From: Streptomyces durocortorensis
Lineage (GTDB): Bacteria; Actinomycetota; Actinomycetes; Streptomycetales; Streptomycetaceae
Length of the DNA stretch: 64,000 nucleotides
Reading direction: 5' to 3'
Assembly: GCF_031760065.1 (NCBI RefSeq)
Contig: NZ_CP134500.1
Span: 6,014,001-6,078,000, forward strand
Shown: positions 50,472-59,095 of the stretch, piece by piece
Numbering within the stretch: position 1 is the first letter of the stretch
Layout of the letters: each line of letters begins with the position of its first letter
Translations under genes and position numbers: made by a program
The notes under the pieces: generated by a model
Told to the model about the DNA's origin: nothing
Seen by the model: the letters and a program-made list of their open reading frames with translations, nothing else
Databases searched by the model: none

Positions 50472-50631
50472 CCAGGCACTCGTGGCAGCGGCACGGGACG
50501 GGGTGGGGCACACCGCCCCAGTGCTCCTGCCGGTACCGCACGGACAGAGCGCCGAGCAGGGCGGCCCGCTCCTCCGCGTACTCCCGGGTGGTCCACGCCT
50601 CATCCTGCCCGCCGGGCCGGGACCGGAGCAC
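50458..50631 (-). CDS. 57-residue Cys-rich small protein
   Basis: GTG 50631 opens a frame encoding EAWTTREYAEERAALLGALS and, near the end, PCRCHECLVIPG. The CxCHxC arrangement could bind zinc or an iron-sulfur cluster. It follows the PaaX gene by 21 bp in the same direction and frame. Its 3' end overlaps the oxygenase gene end by 14 bp on the other strand. The RBS is weak. Not recognised as a known family. Confidence 0.4.
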   Translation of the reverse strand: MLRSRPGGQDEAWTTREYAEERAALLGALSVRYRQEHWGGVPHPVPCRCHECLVIPG

Positions 50632-50652
50632 CCGGATTCCGGCCGGCAGGCC

Positions 50653-51474
50653 TCACCCCCGGACGAAGTGCTCCCCGGCGTCCCGCAAGCGGTCGTGCAG
50701 GCGGCCGAACACCTCTGCCGAGCGCGCGCCCGGCCAGTGGTCCGGGAGGAGTTCCGGGGGGAGGCCCGGGTCGGCGTAGGGGAGTTGGCGCCAGGAGTCC
50801 AGGGCCAGGATGTAGTCCCGGTAGGCGGCCTGGGGGCGGGGCGCGGTGTCGGGGGGTGCGGTCGACTCCCAGTCCCGCAGGACCGGTTCGTGCAGTTCCA
50901 GGAAGTCGTGGTGGAGGCGGGCCACCGCATCCAGGTCCCACCAGCGGGCCACCGACTCGCGGGTCGGCGTGAAGCCGAGGTGGTGGCCGCGGAACAGGTC
51001 GACGTACGGGGCCAGTTCGAGGCGCTCCAGTGTGTGGCGCGTCTCCTCGTAGAGGCCGGCGGGGGCGATCCACACGCCGGGCGCCGCCGTGCCGAAGCCC
51101 AGCCGCGCCAGCCGCGAGCGCAGCACATGCCGCTTGCTGCGTTCCGCCTCGGGCACCGAGAACACCGCGAGGACCCAGCCGTCGGCGAGCCGGGGCGCGG
51201 GGCGCCGGTAGATACGGCGGTCGCCGTCGTCCAGCAGCTGGCGGGCGTCCGGTGACAGGGCGTAGCCCGCCGAGCCGTCCGCCGCGCGGGCCGCGACCAG
51301 CAGCCCGCGCCGCTTCAGCCGAGAGACGCAGGAACGTACGGAGGGGGCGTCGACGCCCACGGCGTGCAGCAGACGGATCAGCTCGGCCACCGCGAACGGG
51401 GCGTCGTCGGAGGGACGACCGTAGGCGCCGTACAGCGTGACGATCAGGGAACGGGGGGTGCGCAGCTCGGCCAC
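50653..51474 (-). CDS. PaaX-family transcriptional regulator
   Basis: The 273-residue protein starts at GTG 51474. The N-terminal winged helix (RSLIVTLYGAYGR ... VGVDAPSVRSCVSRLKRRGLL) and the PaaX central and C-terminal domains (WVLAVFSVPEAERSKRHVLR, FGTAAPGVWIAPAGLYEE) are clear. PaaX regulators respond to aryl-CoA thioesters and repress aromatic catabolic genes, which fits its place between the CoA ligase and the oxygenase. Confidence 0.92.
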   Translation of the reverse strand: MAELRTPRSLIVTLYGAYGRPSDDAPFAVAELIRLLHAVGVDAPSVRSCVSRLKRRGLLVAARAADGSAGYALSPDARQLLDDGDRRIYRRPAPRLADGWVLAVFSVPEAERSKRHVLRSRLARLGFGTAAPGVWIAPAGLYEETRHTLERLELAPYVDLFRGHHLGFTPTRESVARWWDLDAVARLHHDFLELHEPVLRDWESTAPPDTAPRPQAAYRDYILALDSWRQLPYADPGLPPELLPDHWPGARSAEVFGRLHDRLRDAGEHFVRG

Positions 51475-51485
51475 GTGATCACTCT

Positions 51486-51541
51486 AGGGCCTGTCGTTCG
51501 GGTCGGCCCGCGGGCCCGGGATGCTCCGAACGAAAGGCCCT
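51486..51541. repeat. 56-bp imperfect inverted repeat between CoA-ligase and PaaX genes
   Basis: AGGGCCT-G-TCGTTCGG (51486-51501) is complementary to CCGAACGA-A-AGGCCCT (51526-51541) with one mismatch. A GC-rich centre holds a smaller palindrome. It may be the ligase terminator or a MITE-like repeat; the right arm reaches the ligase stop. Confidence 0.65.
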
Positions 51542-53201
51542 ATGCCGTGTCTTCCCGGAGCAGGAACCGCTGGAGCTTGCCGGTCGCGGTGCGCGGGAGG
51601 GCGGTGTGGAAGACGAAGGCGCGCGGGCATTTGTGCGGGGCCAGGTTGGCCTTCATATGGGCGCGCAGCGAGTCCGCCGTCTGTTCCGAGCCCTCCGCCA
51701 GCACCACGTGCGCCACCACGATCTCGCCGCGCAGTTCGTCCGCCCGGCCCACCACGGCGGCCTCAGCGACCGCCGGATGGCGCAGCAGGGCGTCCTCCAC
51801 CTCGGGGCCCGCGATGTTGTACCCGGAGGAGATGATCATGTCGTCGGCGCGGGCCACGTAACGGAAGTAGCCGTCCGGTTCGCGGACGAACGTGTCACCG
51901 GTCAGGTTCCAGCCGTGCCGGACGTACTCCGCCTGGCGCGGGTCGGCGAGGTAGCGGCAGCCGACCGGGCCGCGCACGGCTAGCAGCCCCGCCTCGCCGT
52001 CGGGCAGCTCCTCGCCGTGCTCGTCCACCACCCGGGCCTGCCAGCCCGGCACGGGGACGCCGACGGTGCCGGGGCGGATGGCGTCGTCGGCGGCCGAGAT
52101 GAAGATGTGCAGCAGCTCGGTGGCCCCGATGCCGTTGATGATGCGCAGCCCGGTCGCCTCGTACCAGGCCTGCCAGGTCGCCGCGGGCAGGTTCTCCCCG
52201 GCCGAGACGCAGCGCCGCAGCGCCGAGAGGTCGTGGCCGTCCAGCTGGCCGAGCATCGTGCGGTAGGCGGTCGGCGCGGTGAACAGGACCGACACCCGGT
52301 GCCGCGCCAGCGCGGGCAGCAGTTGCCGCGGCCCCGCCTGCTCCAGGAGCAGTGTGGACGCCCCGGCCCGCAGCGGGAAGACCAGCAGCCCGCCCAGGCC
52401 GAAGGTGAAGCCCAGCGGCGGGCTGCCCGCGAACACGTCGTCGGGCCGCGGGCACAGCACCTCGCGGGAGAAGGTGTCGGCGATGGCCAGCACGTCCCGG
52501 TGCAGATGCATACAGCCCTTGGGGCGGCCGGTCGTCCCCGAGGTGAACGCGATCAGTGCCACCTCGTCGGCCGCCGTGTCCACCGCCCGGTACGGGCCGG
52601 AGCCGGAGTGCGCGGCCGCCAGCCGGGTCAGGTCGTCGGGCGCGTCCCCGCCGAACAGGGTGATCCGCAGCCCGTCGACGCCCGCCTCGATCAGCTCCTT
52701 CTCCGCCCGGGCGTCGCACAGCGCGTGACCGGTACGGGCCAGGGAGCAGACGGTTGCCAGCTCCGTTGCGCGGGCCTGCGCCAGTACGGTGACGGCGACG
52801 GCGCCCGCCTTCATGACGGCGAGCCAGCAGGCGGCCAGCCAGGGTGTGGTGGGCCCGCGCAGCAGCACCCGGTTGCCCGGCGCGATCCCCAGGTCCTCGG
52901 TCAGCACATGCGCGATGCGGTCCACCGTCTCCCGCAGCTCGCCGTAGCTCCAGACGCTCCCGTCACCTGAACGCAGCGCGGGGCGGTTCGCTCCCCGTTC
53001 CGCCACAGTGCGGTCCAGCAGCTCGTTCCCGCAGTTCAGCCGTTCGGGGTAACGCAGCCGGGGGTCGTCCAGGAGCAGCTTCGGCCACTGCTCGGGCGGC
53101 GGCAGATGGTCGCGTGTGAACGTGTCGGTATGCGCACCGGCGACGCGTACGGACGCGCCTTCGGCGGCTGTGGGCGTGTTCGGCGAGGAATTCGGCTCCA
53201 T
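51540..53201 (-). CDS. benzoate-CoA ligase family protein, probably 2-aminobenzoate-CoA ligase
   Basis: The 553-residue ANL-superfamily enzyme has FTSGTTGRPKGCMHLH (P-loop), INGIGATELLHIFIS (A5) and TGDTFVREPDGYFRYVARADDMI (A7/A8). The C-terminal Lys motif is in PRTATGKLQRFLLRE. LPPPEQWPKLLLDDP and the early part match benzoate/aminobenzoate ligases. It activates an aromatic acid to its CoA thioester with ATP. It is divergent from the acyl-CoA dehydrogenase gene and upstream of PaaX. Confidence 0.88.
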   Translation of the reverse strand: MEPNSSPNTPTAAEGASVRVAGAHTDTFTRDHLPPPEQWPKLLLDDPRLRYPERLNCGNELLDRTVAERGANRPALRSGDGSVWSYGELRETVDRIAHVLTEDLGIAPGNRVLLRGPTTPWLAACWLAVMKAGAVAVTVLAQARATELATVCSLARTGHALCDARAEKELIEAGVDGLRITLFGGDAPDDLTRLAAAHSGSGPYRAVDTAADEVALIAFTSGTTGRPKGCMHLHRDVLAIADTFSREVLCPRPDDVFAGSPPLGFTFGLGGLLVFPLRAGASTLLLEQAGPRQLLPALARHRVSVLFTAPTAYRTMLGQLDGHDLSALRRCVSAGENLPAATWQAWYEATGLRIINGIGATELLHIFISAADDAIRPGTVGVPVPGWQARVVDEHGEELPDGEAGLLAVRGPVGCRYLADPRQAEYVRHGWNLTGDTFVREPDGYFRYVARADDMIISSGYNIAGPEVEDALLRHPAVAEAAVVGRADELRGEIVVAHVVLAEGSEQTADSLRAHMKANLAPHKCPRAFVFHTALPRTATGKLQRFLLREDTA

Positions 53202-53359
53202 GAAGGATCGCCCCCTTGTCGCCTCTGGAGCGTATCGTTTGGGTGACGGTAGTCAACGGTCCGCGATAGGGCGCGACGCGGCAAGGTGTGACGCGACAAG
53301 GCAGTGACGCGAGAAGTGCAGGGACGAGACAAGGCAGACGCGACAAGAGAGGCGCCGCC

Positions 53360-54514
53360 ATGACGGCATTCTCCCTCGAACCCGAACAAACCGCATGGTG
53401 CGAAGAGCTGCGCACCCTCGCCGAACAGGAGTTGCGCCCGCTGGCGGAGAAGGGCGAGCCCGGGCGCGTCAACCGGCCGCTGCTGGCCGCGCTCGGCGAG
53501 CTGGGGCTGCTCGGCCGGATGTTCGGATCCGGGGCGCTCGACCTGTGCCTGCTGCGCGAGTCCCTGGCCCGGGGCTGCACCGAGGCCGAGACCGCCCTCG
53601 CCCTCCAGGGGCTCGGCACCACCCCGATCGTCCAGGCGGGCACTGCCGCCCACCGCGAGGCCTGGCTCCCCGAGGTCCGGGCCGGACGCGCCGTCGCCGC
53701 GTTCGCGCTGAGCGAGCCGGGCGCCGGGTCCGACGCGGCGGCGCTGAGCCTGGCCGCCGAGCCCGCCCCCGGCGGCTGGCGGCTCACCGGCGAGAAGTGC
53801 TGGATCTCCAACGCCCCGGAGGCCGACTTCGCCGTGGTCTTCGCCCGGACTACCCCCGGCGCGGGCTCCCGGGGCATCACGGCGTTCCTGGTCCCCTCCG
53901 ACCGCCCAGGACTCACCGGCTCCGCCCTCGACATGCTCTCCCCGCACCCCATCGGCACCCTGGAGTTCGACGGCGTACCGGTCACCGCCGACGACGTCCT
54001 CGGCGAACCCGACCGGGGCTTCCGGGTCGCCATGAACACCCTCAACCTCTTCCGCCCCAGCGTCGGCGCCTTCGCCGTGGGCATGGCCCGCGCCGCCCTC
54101 GACGCGACCCTGGAGCACACCGCCCACCGCACCGCGTTCGGCGGCCCCCTGAGCGACCTCCAGGCCGTCTCGCACCAGGTCGCCGAGATGGCCACCCGCA
54201 CCGAGGCCGCCCGCCTCCTTGTGTACGCGGCGGCGGCCGCCTACGACGCGGGGGAGAGCGGGGTCCCACGCCGCGCCGCCATGGCCAAGCTGTACGCCAC
54301 GGAGACCGCGCAGTACGTCGTCGACACCGCCGTCCAGCTGCACGGCGCCCGCGCCCTGCGCCGGGGTCATCTGCTCGAACACCTCTACCGCGAGGTCCGG
54401 GCGCCCCGGATCTACGAGGGCGCCAGCGAGGTGCAGCGCGCCATCATCGCCAAGGAGCTGTACGCGACCGCGGCACAGCAAGCCGTCTCCCCGAACCAGG
54501 AGCCGTCCGTATGA
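53360..54514 (+). CDS. acyl-CoA dehydrogenase
   Basis: The 384-residue protein starts at ATG 53360 behind GAGAGG. It has FALSEPGAGSDAAALS, GEKCWISNAPEADFAVVFAR, and the C-terminal ATETAQYVVDTAVQLHGARA and APRIYEGASEVQRAIIAKEL, typical of FAD-dependent acyl-CoA dehydrogenases. It overlaps the RidA gene (ATGA). It probably oxidises a ring-derived acyl-CoA intermediate. The 158-bp divergent gap contains GCGACAAGGCAG-type degenerate repeats. Confidence 0.92.
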   Translation: MTAFSLEPEQTAWCEELRTLAEQELRPLAEKGEPGRVNRPLLAALGELGLLGRMFGSGALDLCLLRESLARGCTEAETALALQGLGTTPIVQAGTAAHREAWLPEVRAGRAVAAFALSEPGAGSDAAALSLAAEPAPGGWRLTGEKCWISNAPEADFAVVFARTTPGAGSRGITAFLVPSDRPGLTGSALDMLSPHPIGTLEFDGVPVTADDVLGEPDRGFRVAMNTLNLFRPSVGAFAVGMARAALDATLEHTAHRTAFGGPLSDLQAVSHQVAEMATRTEAARLLVYAAAAAYDAGESGVPRRAAMAKLYATETAQYVVDTAVQLHGARALRRGHLLEHLYREVRAPRIYEGASEVQRAIIAKELYATAAQQAVSPNQEPSV

Positions 54515-54912
54515 GTCCGTCCCACCGGATCAACCCGGCCGAACTCTCCCCGCCCACCGGCTTCTCGCACGCCGTCGTCGCCACCGGCGGCCAACTGGTC
54601 TTCCTCGCGGGGCAGACCGCGCTCGACCCGGACGGCAAGGTCGTCGGAGCCACCTTGCCGGACCAGTTCGCCACCGCCCTGGGCAATCTGCTCACCGCCC
54701 TCCACGCGGCCGGCGGCGCCCCCGCCGATCTGGCCCGGGTCACCGTCTACGCCACCGACATCGCCGACTACCGGTCCCACGCCCCCGAGCTGGGCCGGAT
54801 CTGGCGCCGGCTCGCGGGGCGCGACTACCCGGCGATGGCCGTCATCGGCGTGGCCCGGCTCTGGGACGAGCAGGCGATGGTCGAGATCGACGGGGTCGCG
54901 GTCCTGCCGTGA
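54511..54912 (+). CDS. RidA/YjgF-family enamine/imine deaminase-like protein
   Basis: The 133-residue protein has the Rid fold: GFSHAVVATGGQLVFLAGQT, the FATALGNLLTALHAAGG helix and YPAMAVIGVARLWDEQAMVEIDGVAVL. The Arg usually found for carboxylate binding (VTRV/RVxVEV) aligns with GVARL. Rid proteins hydrolyse reactive enamines and imines to ketones and ammonia. Coupled to the dehydrogenase, it could deaminate an aminated cyclohexene-CoA intermediate, supporting anthranilate as substrate. Confidence 0.9.
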   Translation: MSPSHRINPAELSPPTGFSHAVVATGGQLVFLAGQTALDPDGKVVGATLPDQFATALGNLLTALHAAGGAPADLARVTVYATDIADYRSHAPELGRIWRRLAGRDYPAMAVIGVARLWDEQAMVEIDGVAVLP

Positions 54913-55004
54913 GCTCCCTCGCGCGCCGAGCGCCGATCCTCTCGTGCGCCGGGTGCCCCCGAGTCGCGGCCCGGGGGCACCGGCGCGAGGCTTGGGGGGT
55001 CAGG

Positions 55005-55469
55005 ATGCCGAGCCGCCCAGGAGAGTCAGCGGTGCCCAGTCGGTCGACCCCGCCCCCGCGCCCCGCCGCCCGGTCCTACGACGGCGAGGGCATCGTCGTC
55101 GGCTTCGACGCGCGCCGCTGCCTGCACGCCGCAGAGTGCGTGCGCGGGCTGCCCGCCGTCTTCGAGGTCGGCCGCCGGCCCTGGATCCTCCCCGACAACG
55201 CCCCCGCCGACGAGGTCGCCGACGTCATCCAGCGCTGCCCGAGCGGGGCCCTCCAGTACCACCGCACCGACGGCATGCCCGACGAGGTCCCCGACGTCCC
55301 CACCCACGTATCGCTCCACGCCGACGGAGTGCTGCACCTGCGCGGAGACCTCGAAGTCGCCACCCCGTACGGTCCGCACCACGAGACCCGGGTGATGCTC
55401 TACGGCTGCGGCGCCACCGGGAACACCCCGTACTGCGACCACAGCGGGCCCTGCGCCGGACACGGCTGA
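55005..55469 (+). CDS. iron-sulfur protein: divergent ferredoxin domain plus CDGSH domain
   Basis: The 154-residue protein starts at ATG 55005 (GTG 55032 behind AGGAG is an alternative). The first domain (IVVGFDARRCLHAAECVRGL ... VIQRCPSGALQYHR) is a divergent 4Fe-4S mono-cluster ferredoxin with Cys residues. The second ends in YGCGATGNTPYCDHSG, a CDGSH-type [2Fe-2S] motif. It lies 92 bp after the RidA gene on the same strand and may supply electrons to the aromatic pathway. Confidence 0.82.
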   Translation: MPSRPGESAVPSRSTPPPRPAARSYDGEGIVVGFDARRCLHAAECVRGLPAVFEVGRRPWILPDNAPADEVADVIQRCPSGALQYHRTDGMPDEVPDVPTHVSLHADGVLHLRGDLEVATPYGPHHETRVMLYGCGATGNTPYCDHSGPCAGHG

Positions 55470-55580
55470 GACGACTCCCGCGTGTGCGGCGCGCCGGTCG
55501 GGTGAATCGGTCTTCGGGATATATCTGTATTTAGTGCCCTTTATTCCGGATGTTCCGCCGCCCGATCCGGACACCCCGTT

Positions 55581-58481
55581 GTGATCGCGCTCATCGTCGC
55601 CCACTTCGCGCTGGCGGCCTGCGCGGGCCCGCTGGTGCACCGGATCGGCCGGTGGGCCTTCGTCGTGCTCGCCCTGCCTCCGGCGGCCGCCACCGTGTGG
55701 GCCTTCACCCGCTGGAGCACCGCCGCCTCCGGGGACGCGGTCACCTGGTCCTGGCAGTGGATCCCGGACTACGGCGTCTCCCTCGCGCTGCGCCTGGACG
55801 CGCTGGCCGAGCTGATGGTGCTGCTCGCCGCCGGGATCGGCGCGCTCGTCCTGCTCTACTGCGCCTCCTACTTCACCGACGACACCCCCCGACTGGGCCG
55901 CTTCGCAGGGAACCTGCTCGCCTTCGCGGGCGCGATGCTCGCCCTCGTCCTCGCCGACGACCTGATCACGCTGTACGTGTTCTGGGAGCTGACCACGGTC
56001 TTCTCCTATCTGCTGATCGGGCACGGCAGCGAACACCGGCACAGCCGCCGCTCCGCCCTCCAGGCGCTCGTGGTCACCACGTTCGGCGGGCTCGCCATGC
56101 TCGTCGGCTTCCTGATCCTCGGACAGGCCGCCGGTACGTACCGCATCTCCGAGATCGTCTCCGATCCGCCCGAGACGACGCTCGCCGTGTCCATCGCCAT
56201 CGTCCTGGTGCTGTGCGGGGCCCTGTCCAAGTCCGCGATCTGGCCGTTCTCCATGTGGCTGCCGAACGCCATGGCCGCCCCGACCCCGGTCAGTGCCTAT
56301 CTGCACGCCGCGGCGATGGTCAAGGCCGGGGTCTACCTGGTCGCCCGGCTCGCCCCCGCCTTCGCCGACGTCCCCGTCTGGAAACCCGTCGTCATCGTGC
56401 TCGGCGGCGCGACCATGCTGCTCGGCGGCTGGCGGGCGCTGCGCCTGAACGACCTCAAACTGGTCCTCGCCTACGGAACCGTCAGCCAGCTCGGCTTCCT
56501 CACCCTGCTGGCCGGGACCGGCAACCGCAACGCCGCGCTCGCCGCCGTCGCGATGATCCTCGGACACGCCCTCTTCAAGGCCCCGCTGTTCCTCGTCACC
56601 GGCATCATCGACCACGCCGCCGGCACCCGTGACCTGCGTAAACTCTCCGGAGTCGGGCGCTCCCTGCCGTACGTCGCCGGGGTCGCGGTGCTGTCCGCCG
56701 CCTCCATGGCCGCCCTGCCGCCGCTCCTCGGCTTCGCCGCGAAGGAGGCCGCGTTCGAGGCGCTGCTGCACGGTTCCACCGCCGACCGGTGGGCGCTGGC
56801 CGTCGTCGTCGCGGGCTCCGCGCTGACCACCGCGTACACCCTGCGGTTCGTCTGGGGAGCCTTTGCCCGCAAGCCCGGGGTTCCCGACACCCCCGTGCAC
56901 GGCGTGGGCCCGGCCTTCCTCGCCCCGCCCGCCCTGCTCGCCGTCCTCGGCCTGGTCCTCGGCCCCGGCGTCGGCTGGACCGACCGGCTGCTGGGCGCGT
57001 ACGCCGATACGTTGCCGGCCGACCCGGAGCCGTACCACCTCGCCCTCTGGCACGGGTTCGGCCTCGCCCTGCTGCTGTCGGCCGCCGCCTTGGCCGCGGG
57101 CACCCTGTTCTTCCTCGGCCGCACCACCGTCACCCGGCTCTCCCGGCGGATCGCCTGGCCCACCGCCGACAGCGTCTTCGGCCATCTGCTGCTCGGGCAG
57201 GAACGTCTCGCCCTCCAGGTCACCGGCTTCATCCAGCGCGGCTCGCTCTCCGTGTACCTCGCCACCACCCTGCTGGTCATGCTCGCCGGACAGCTCGCCG
57301 TCCTCATCGTCGACACCCCTTGGCAGGGCGCCGTGCGCCCCCGGGTCTGGGACTCCCCGATCCAGGGCGCCGTCGCCGCCCTGACCTGCGCCGCCGCCCT
57401 GCTCTGCCTGACCGTGCGGCGCCGCATGAAGGCCGTGGTCCTGGCGGGCCTGACCGGCTACGGCACCGCTCTGCTCTTCGTCGTCCAGGGGGCGCCCGAC
57501 CTGGCGCTGACCCAGTTCTGCGTCGAGACGGTCGCGATGATCGTCTTCGTGCTGGTGCTGCGCCGGATGCCGGTCCACTTCCAGGAGTCCGTGAGCACCT
57601 GGCGGCGGGCCTCCCGCATCCCGGTGGCCCTCGCCGCGGCCGCCACCGTCGGCGTCGGGATGTGGGTCGCCGCCGCCGCCCGCACCGCCGAACCGGCCGG
57701 CTCCGCCATGGTCCAGGAGGTCGCCGACCACGGGCTCAAGGACGTCGTCGCCACCATCCTCGTCGACCTGCGGGCCTGGGACACCATGGGGGAGTCCGCC
57801 GTGCTCGCCGCCGCCGCGATCGGTGTCACCAGCCTCATCTACCTGCACCGCCGCAGCGAGGGCACCATGGCCCAGGAGGAGTTGCGGGGCCGCACCGCCT
57901 GGTCCCTGTCCGCCCACCACTCCTCCCGGCTGCCGCGGGGCGACGACGCGGCCCCCGAGCGCAGCTGGCTCGCCGCCGGGTCCACCCTCGCCCCCGAACA
58001 CCGCTCGATCGTCTTCGAAGTGGTGGCCCGGCTGCTGTTCCACCCGATCCTGGTGCTCTCCGTCTACCTGCTGTTCTGCGCCGAGAGCCTGCCCGGCGGT
58101 GGCTTCGTCGCCGGACTCGTCGCCGGGGTCGGCCTGATCACCCGCTATCTGGCGGGTGGCCGCTTCGAACTCGCCGAGGCGGCCCCCCTGCAACCCGGCC
58201 TCTTCACCGGCCTCGGTCTCTTCATCTCCACCGGGGTGGCTCTCCTCGGACTCTCGGAAGGCACCGTCCTGCACGCCTTCACCTACTACGGGCACCTGCC
58301 GGTCTTCGGCGACTACCACCTGAGTACCTCGGTCCTCTTCGACTTCGGCGTCTACCTGCTGGTCCTCGGTGTGGTCCTGGACATCGTGCGGGCCCTCGGC
58401 GCCAAGGTCGACCGGCAGATCGAACGCGCGGCAGGCGTCCTCACCCCCGAGAGCGCCCCCGAGGGAGGCCCCACGCGATGA
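55581..58481 (+). CDS. Na+/H+ antiporter subunit A with fused subunit B domain
   Basis: The 966-residue membrane protein starts at GTG 55581. The N-terminal two thirds are an NADH-dehydrogenase ND5-like antiporter core (ELMVLLAAGIGALVLLYCAS, LSKSAIWPFSMWLPNAMAAPTPVSAYLHAA, LVLAYGTVSQLGFLTLLAG). The C-terminal part has the MrpB-like domain (EHRSIVFEVVARLLFHPILV ... ESLPGGGFVAGLVAGVG). First gene of a six-gene operon with no separate B gene. The complex exchanges cytosolic Na+ (or K+) for H+. Confidence 0.93.
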   Translation: MIALIVAHFALAACAGPLVHRIGRWAFVVLALPPAAATVWAFTRWSTAASGDAVTWSWQWIPDYGVSLALRLDALAELMVLLAAGIGALVLLYCASYFTDDTPRLGRFAGNLLAFAGAMLALVLADDLITLYVFWELTTVFSYLLIGHGSEHRHSRRSALQALVVTTFGGLAMLVGFLILGQAAGTYRISEIVSDPPETTLAVSIAIVLVLCGALSKSAIWPFSMWLPNAMAAPTPVSAYLHAAAMVKAGVYLVARLAPAFADVPVWKPVVIVLGGATMLLGGWRALRLNDLKLVLAYGTVSQLGFLTLLAGTGNRNAALAAVAMILGHALFKAPLFLVTGIIDHAAGTRDLRKLSGVGRSLPYVAGVAVLSAASMAALPPLLGFAAKEAAFEALLHGSTADRWALAVVVAGSALTTAYTLRFVWGAFARKPGVPDTPVHGVGPAFLAPPALLAVLGLVLGPGVGWTDRLLGAYADTLPADPEPYHLALWHGFGLALLLSAAALAAGTLFFLGRTTVTRLSRRIAWPTADSVFGHLLLGQERLALQVTGFIQRGSLSVYLATTLLVMLAGQLAVLIVDTPWQGAVRPRVWDSPIQGAVAALTCAAALLCLTVRRRMKAVVLAGLTGYGTALLFVVQGAPDLALTQFCVETVAMIVFVLVLRRMPVHFQESVSTWRRASRIPVALAAAATVGVGMWVAAAARTAEPAGSAMVQEVADHGLKDVVATILVDLRAWDTMGESAVLAAAAIGVTSLIYLHRRSEGTMAQEELRGRTAWSLSAHHSSRLPRGDDAAPERSWLAAGSTLAPEHRSIVFEVVARLLFHPILVLSVYLLFCAESLPGGGFVAGLVAGVGLITRYLAGGRFELAEAAPLQPGLFTGLGLFISTGVALLGLSEGTVLHAFTYYGHLPVFGDYHLSTSVLFDFGVYLLVLGVVLDIVRALGAKVDRQIERAAGVLTPESAPEGGPTR

Positions 58482-59095
58482 TCGTCAGCGCCTCGCTCCT
58501 CGCCACCGCCGTCGTACTCTGCGCCGTCGGCGGCATCCTCATGCTCACCCGCCCGCTGACCCGCATCCTGCTCGGCGCCGTCGTCGTGAGCAACGGCATC
58601 AACCTGCTCGTGCTCTCCTCGACCGGTCGGGCGGGCGCCGCTCCCCTGCTGTACGGGGTCGCCTTCAACCGGATCACCGACCCACTGCCCCAGGCCATCG
58701 CCCTCACCGCCATCGTCATCACTCTGGCCACCACCGCGTTCCTGCTGGCCATGGCCTACCGCAGCCATCAGCTCACCGGGACCGACGAGGTCCACGACGA
58801 CCTGGAGGACCGGCGTATCGTGCTGCGCGCCGAGGTGATGGGGGAGCGCAACCAGCTGCGCGAGCAGTTCCGTTCGGGGGCCGAGCCCACCGCGGAGGAA
58901 CGCGAACGCTACCGCGAGGAGCGCCGCAGACTCCGCGACCGGCTGCGCGCCGACCGCGCCCGCCAGGCGCGCGGCCGCGACGCCTCCGGCGACCTCTGGA
59001 ACGACGTGCTGGGCACCGACCCCGAGGACGACGAACGCGGCGGGGACGCCAAGGCCGACGACCGCTACCCCCGCGACCGAGGAGCCACCGGATGA
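58478..59095 (+). CDS. Na+/H+ antiporter subunit C with charged C-terminal extension
   Basis: The first 105 residues form the NuoK-like MrpC subunit with three helices (LTRILLGAVVVSNGINLLVL; DPLPQAIALTAIVITLATTAFLLAM). A further 100 residues are a strongly charged, probably helical cytosolic tail (EERERYREERRRLRDRLRAD), well beyond the usual length. ATGA overlap with subunit A. Confidence 0.9.
   Translation: MIVSASLLATAVVLCAVGGILMLTRPLTRILLGAVVVSNGINLLVLSSTGRAGAAPLLYGVAFNRITDPLPQAIALTAIVITLATTAFLLAMAYRSHQLTGTDEVHDDLEDRRIVLRAEVMGERNQLREQFRSGAEPTAEERERYREERRRLRDRLRADRARQARGRDASGDLWNDVLGTDPEDDERGGDAKADDRYPRDRGATG

Noticed and set aside
48075..51128. 1017-codon minus frame across the oxygenase gene
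   Set aside because: Antisense shadow; only its 50458-50631 neighbourhood in a different frame holds a plausible small gene.
53244..53255. TGAC-GGTA-GTCA as a PaaX operator
   Set aside because: Only 4-bp arms; too short to claim in GC-rich DNA without conservation data.
55026..58319. 1097-codon minus frame opposite antiporter subunit A
   Set aside because: Gly/Asp/Glu-rich shadow of a membrane-protein gene; no start context.
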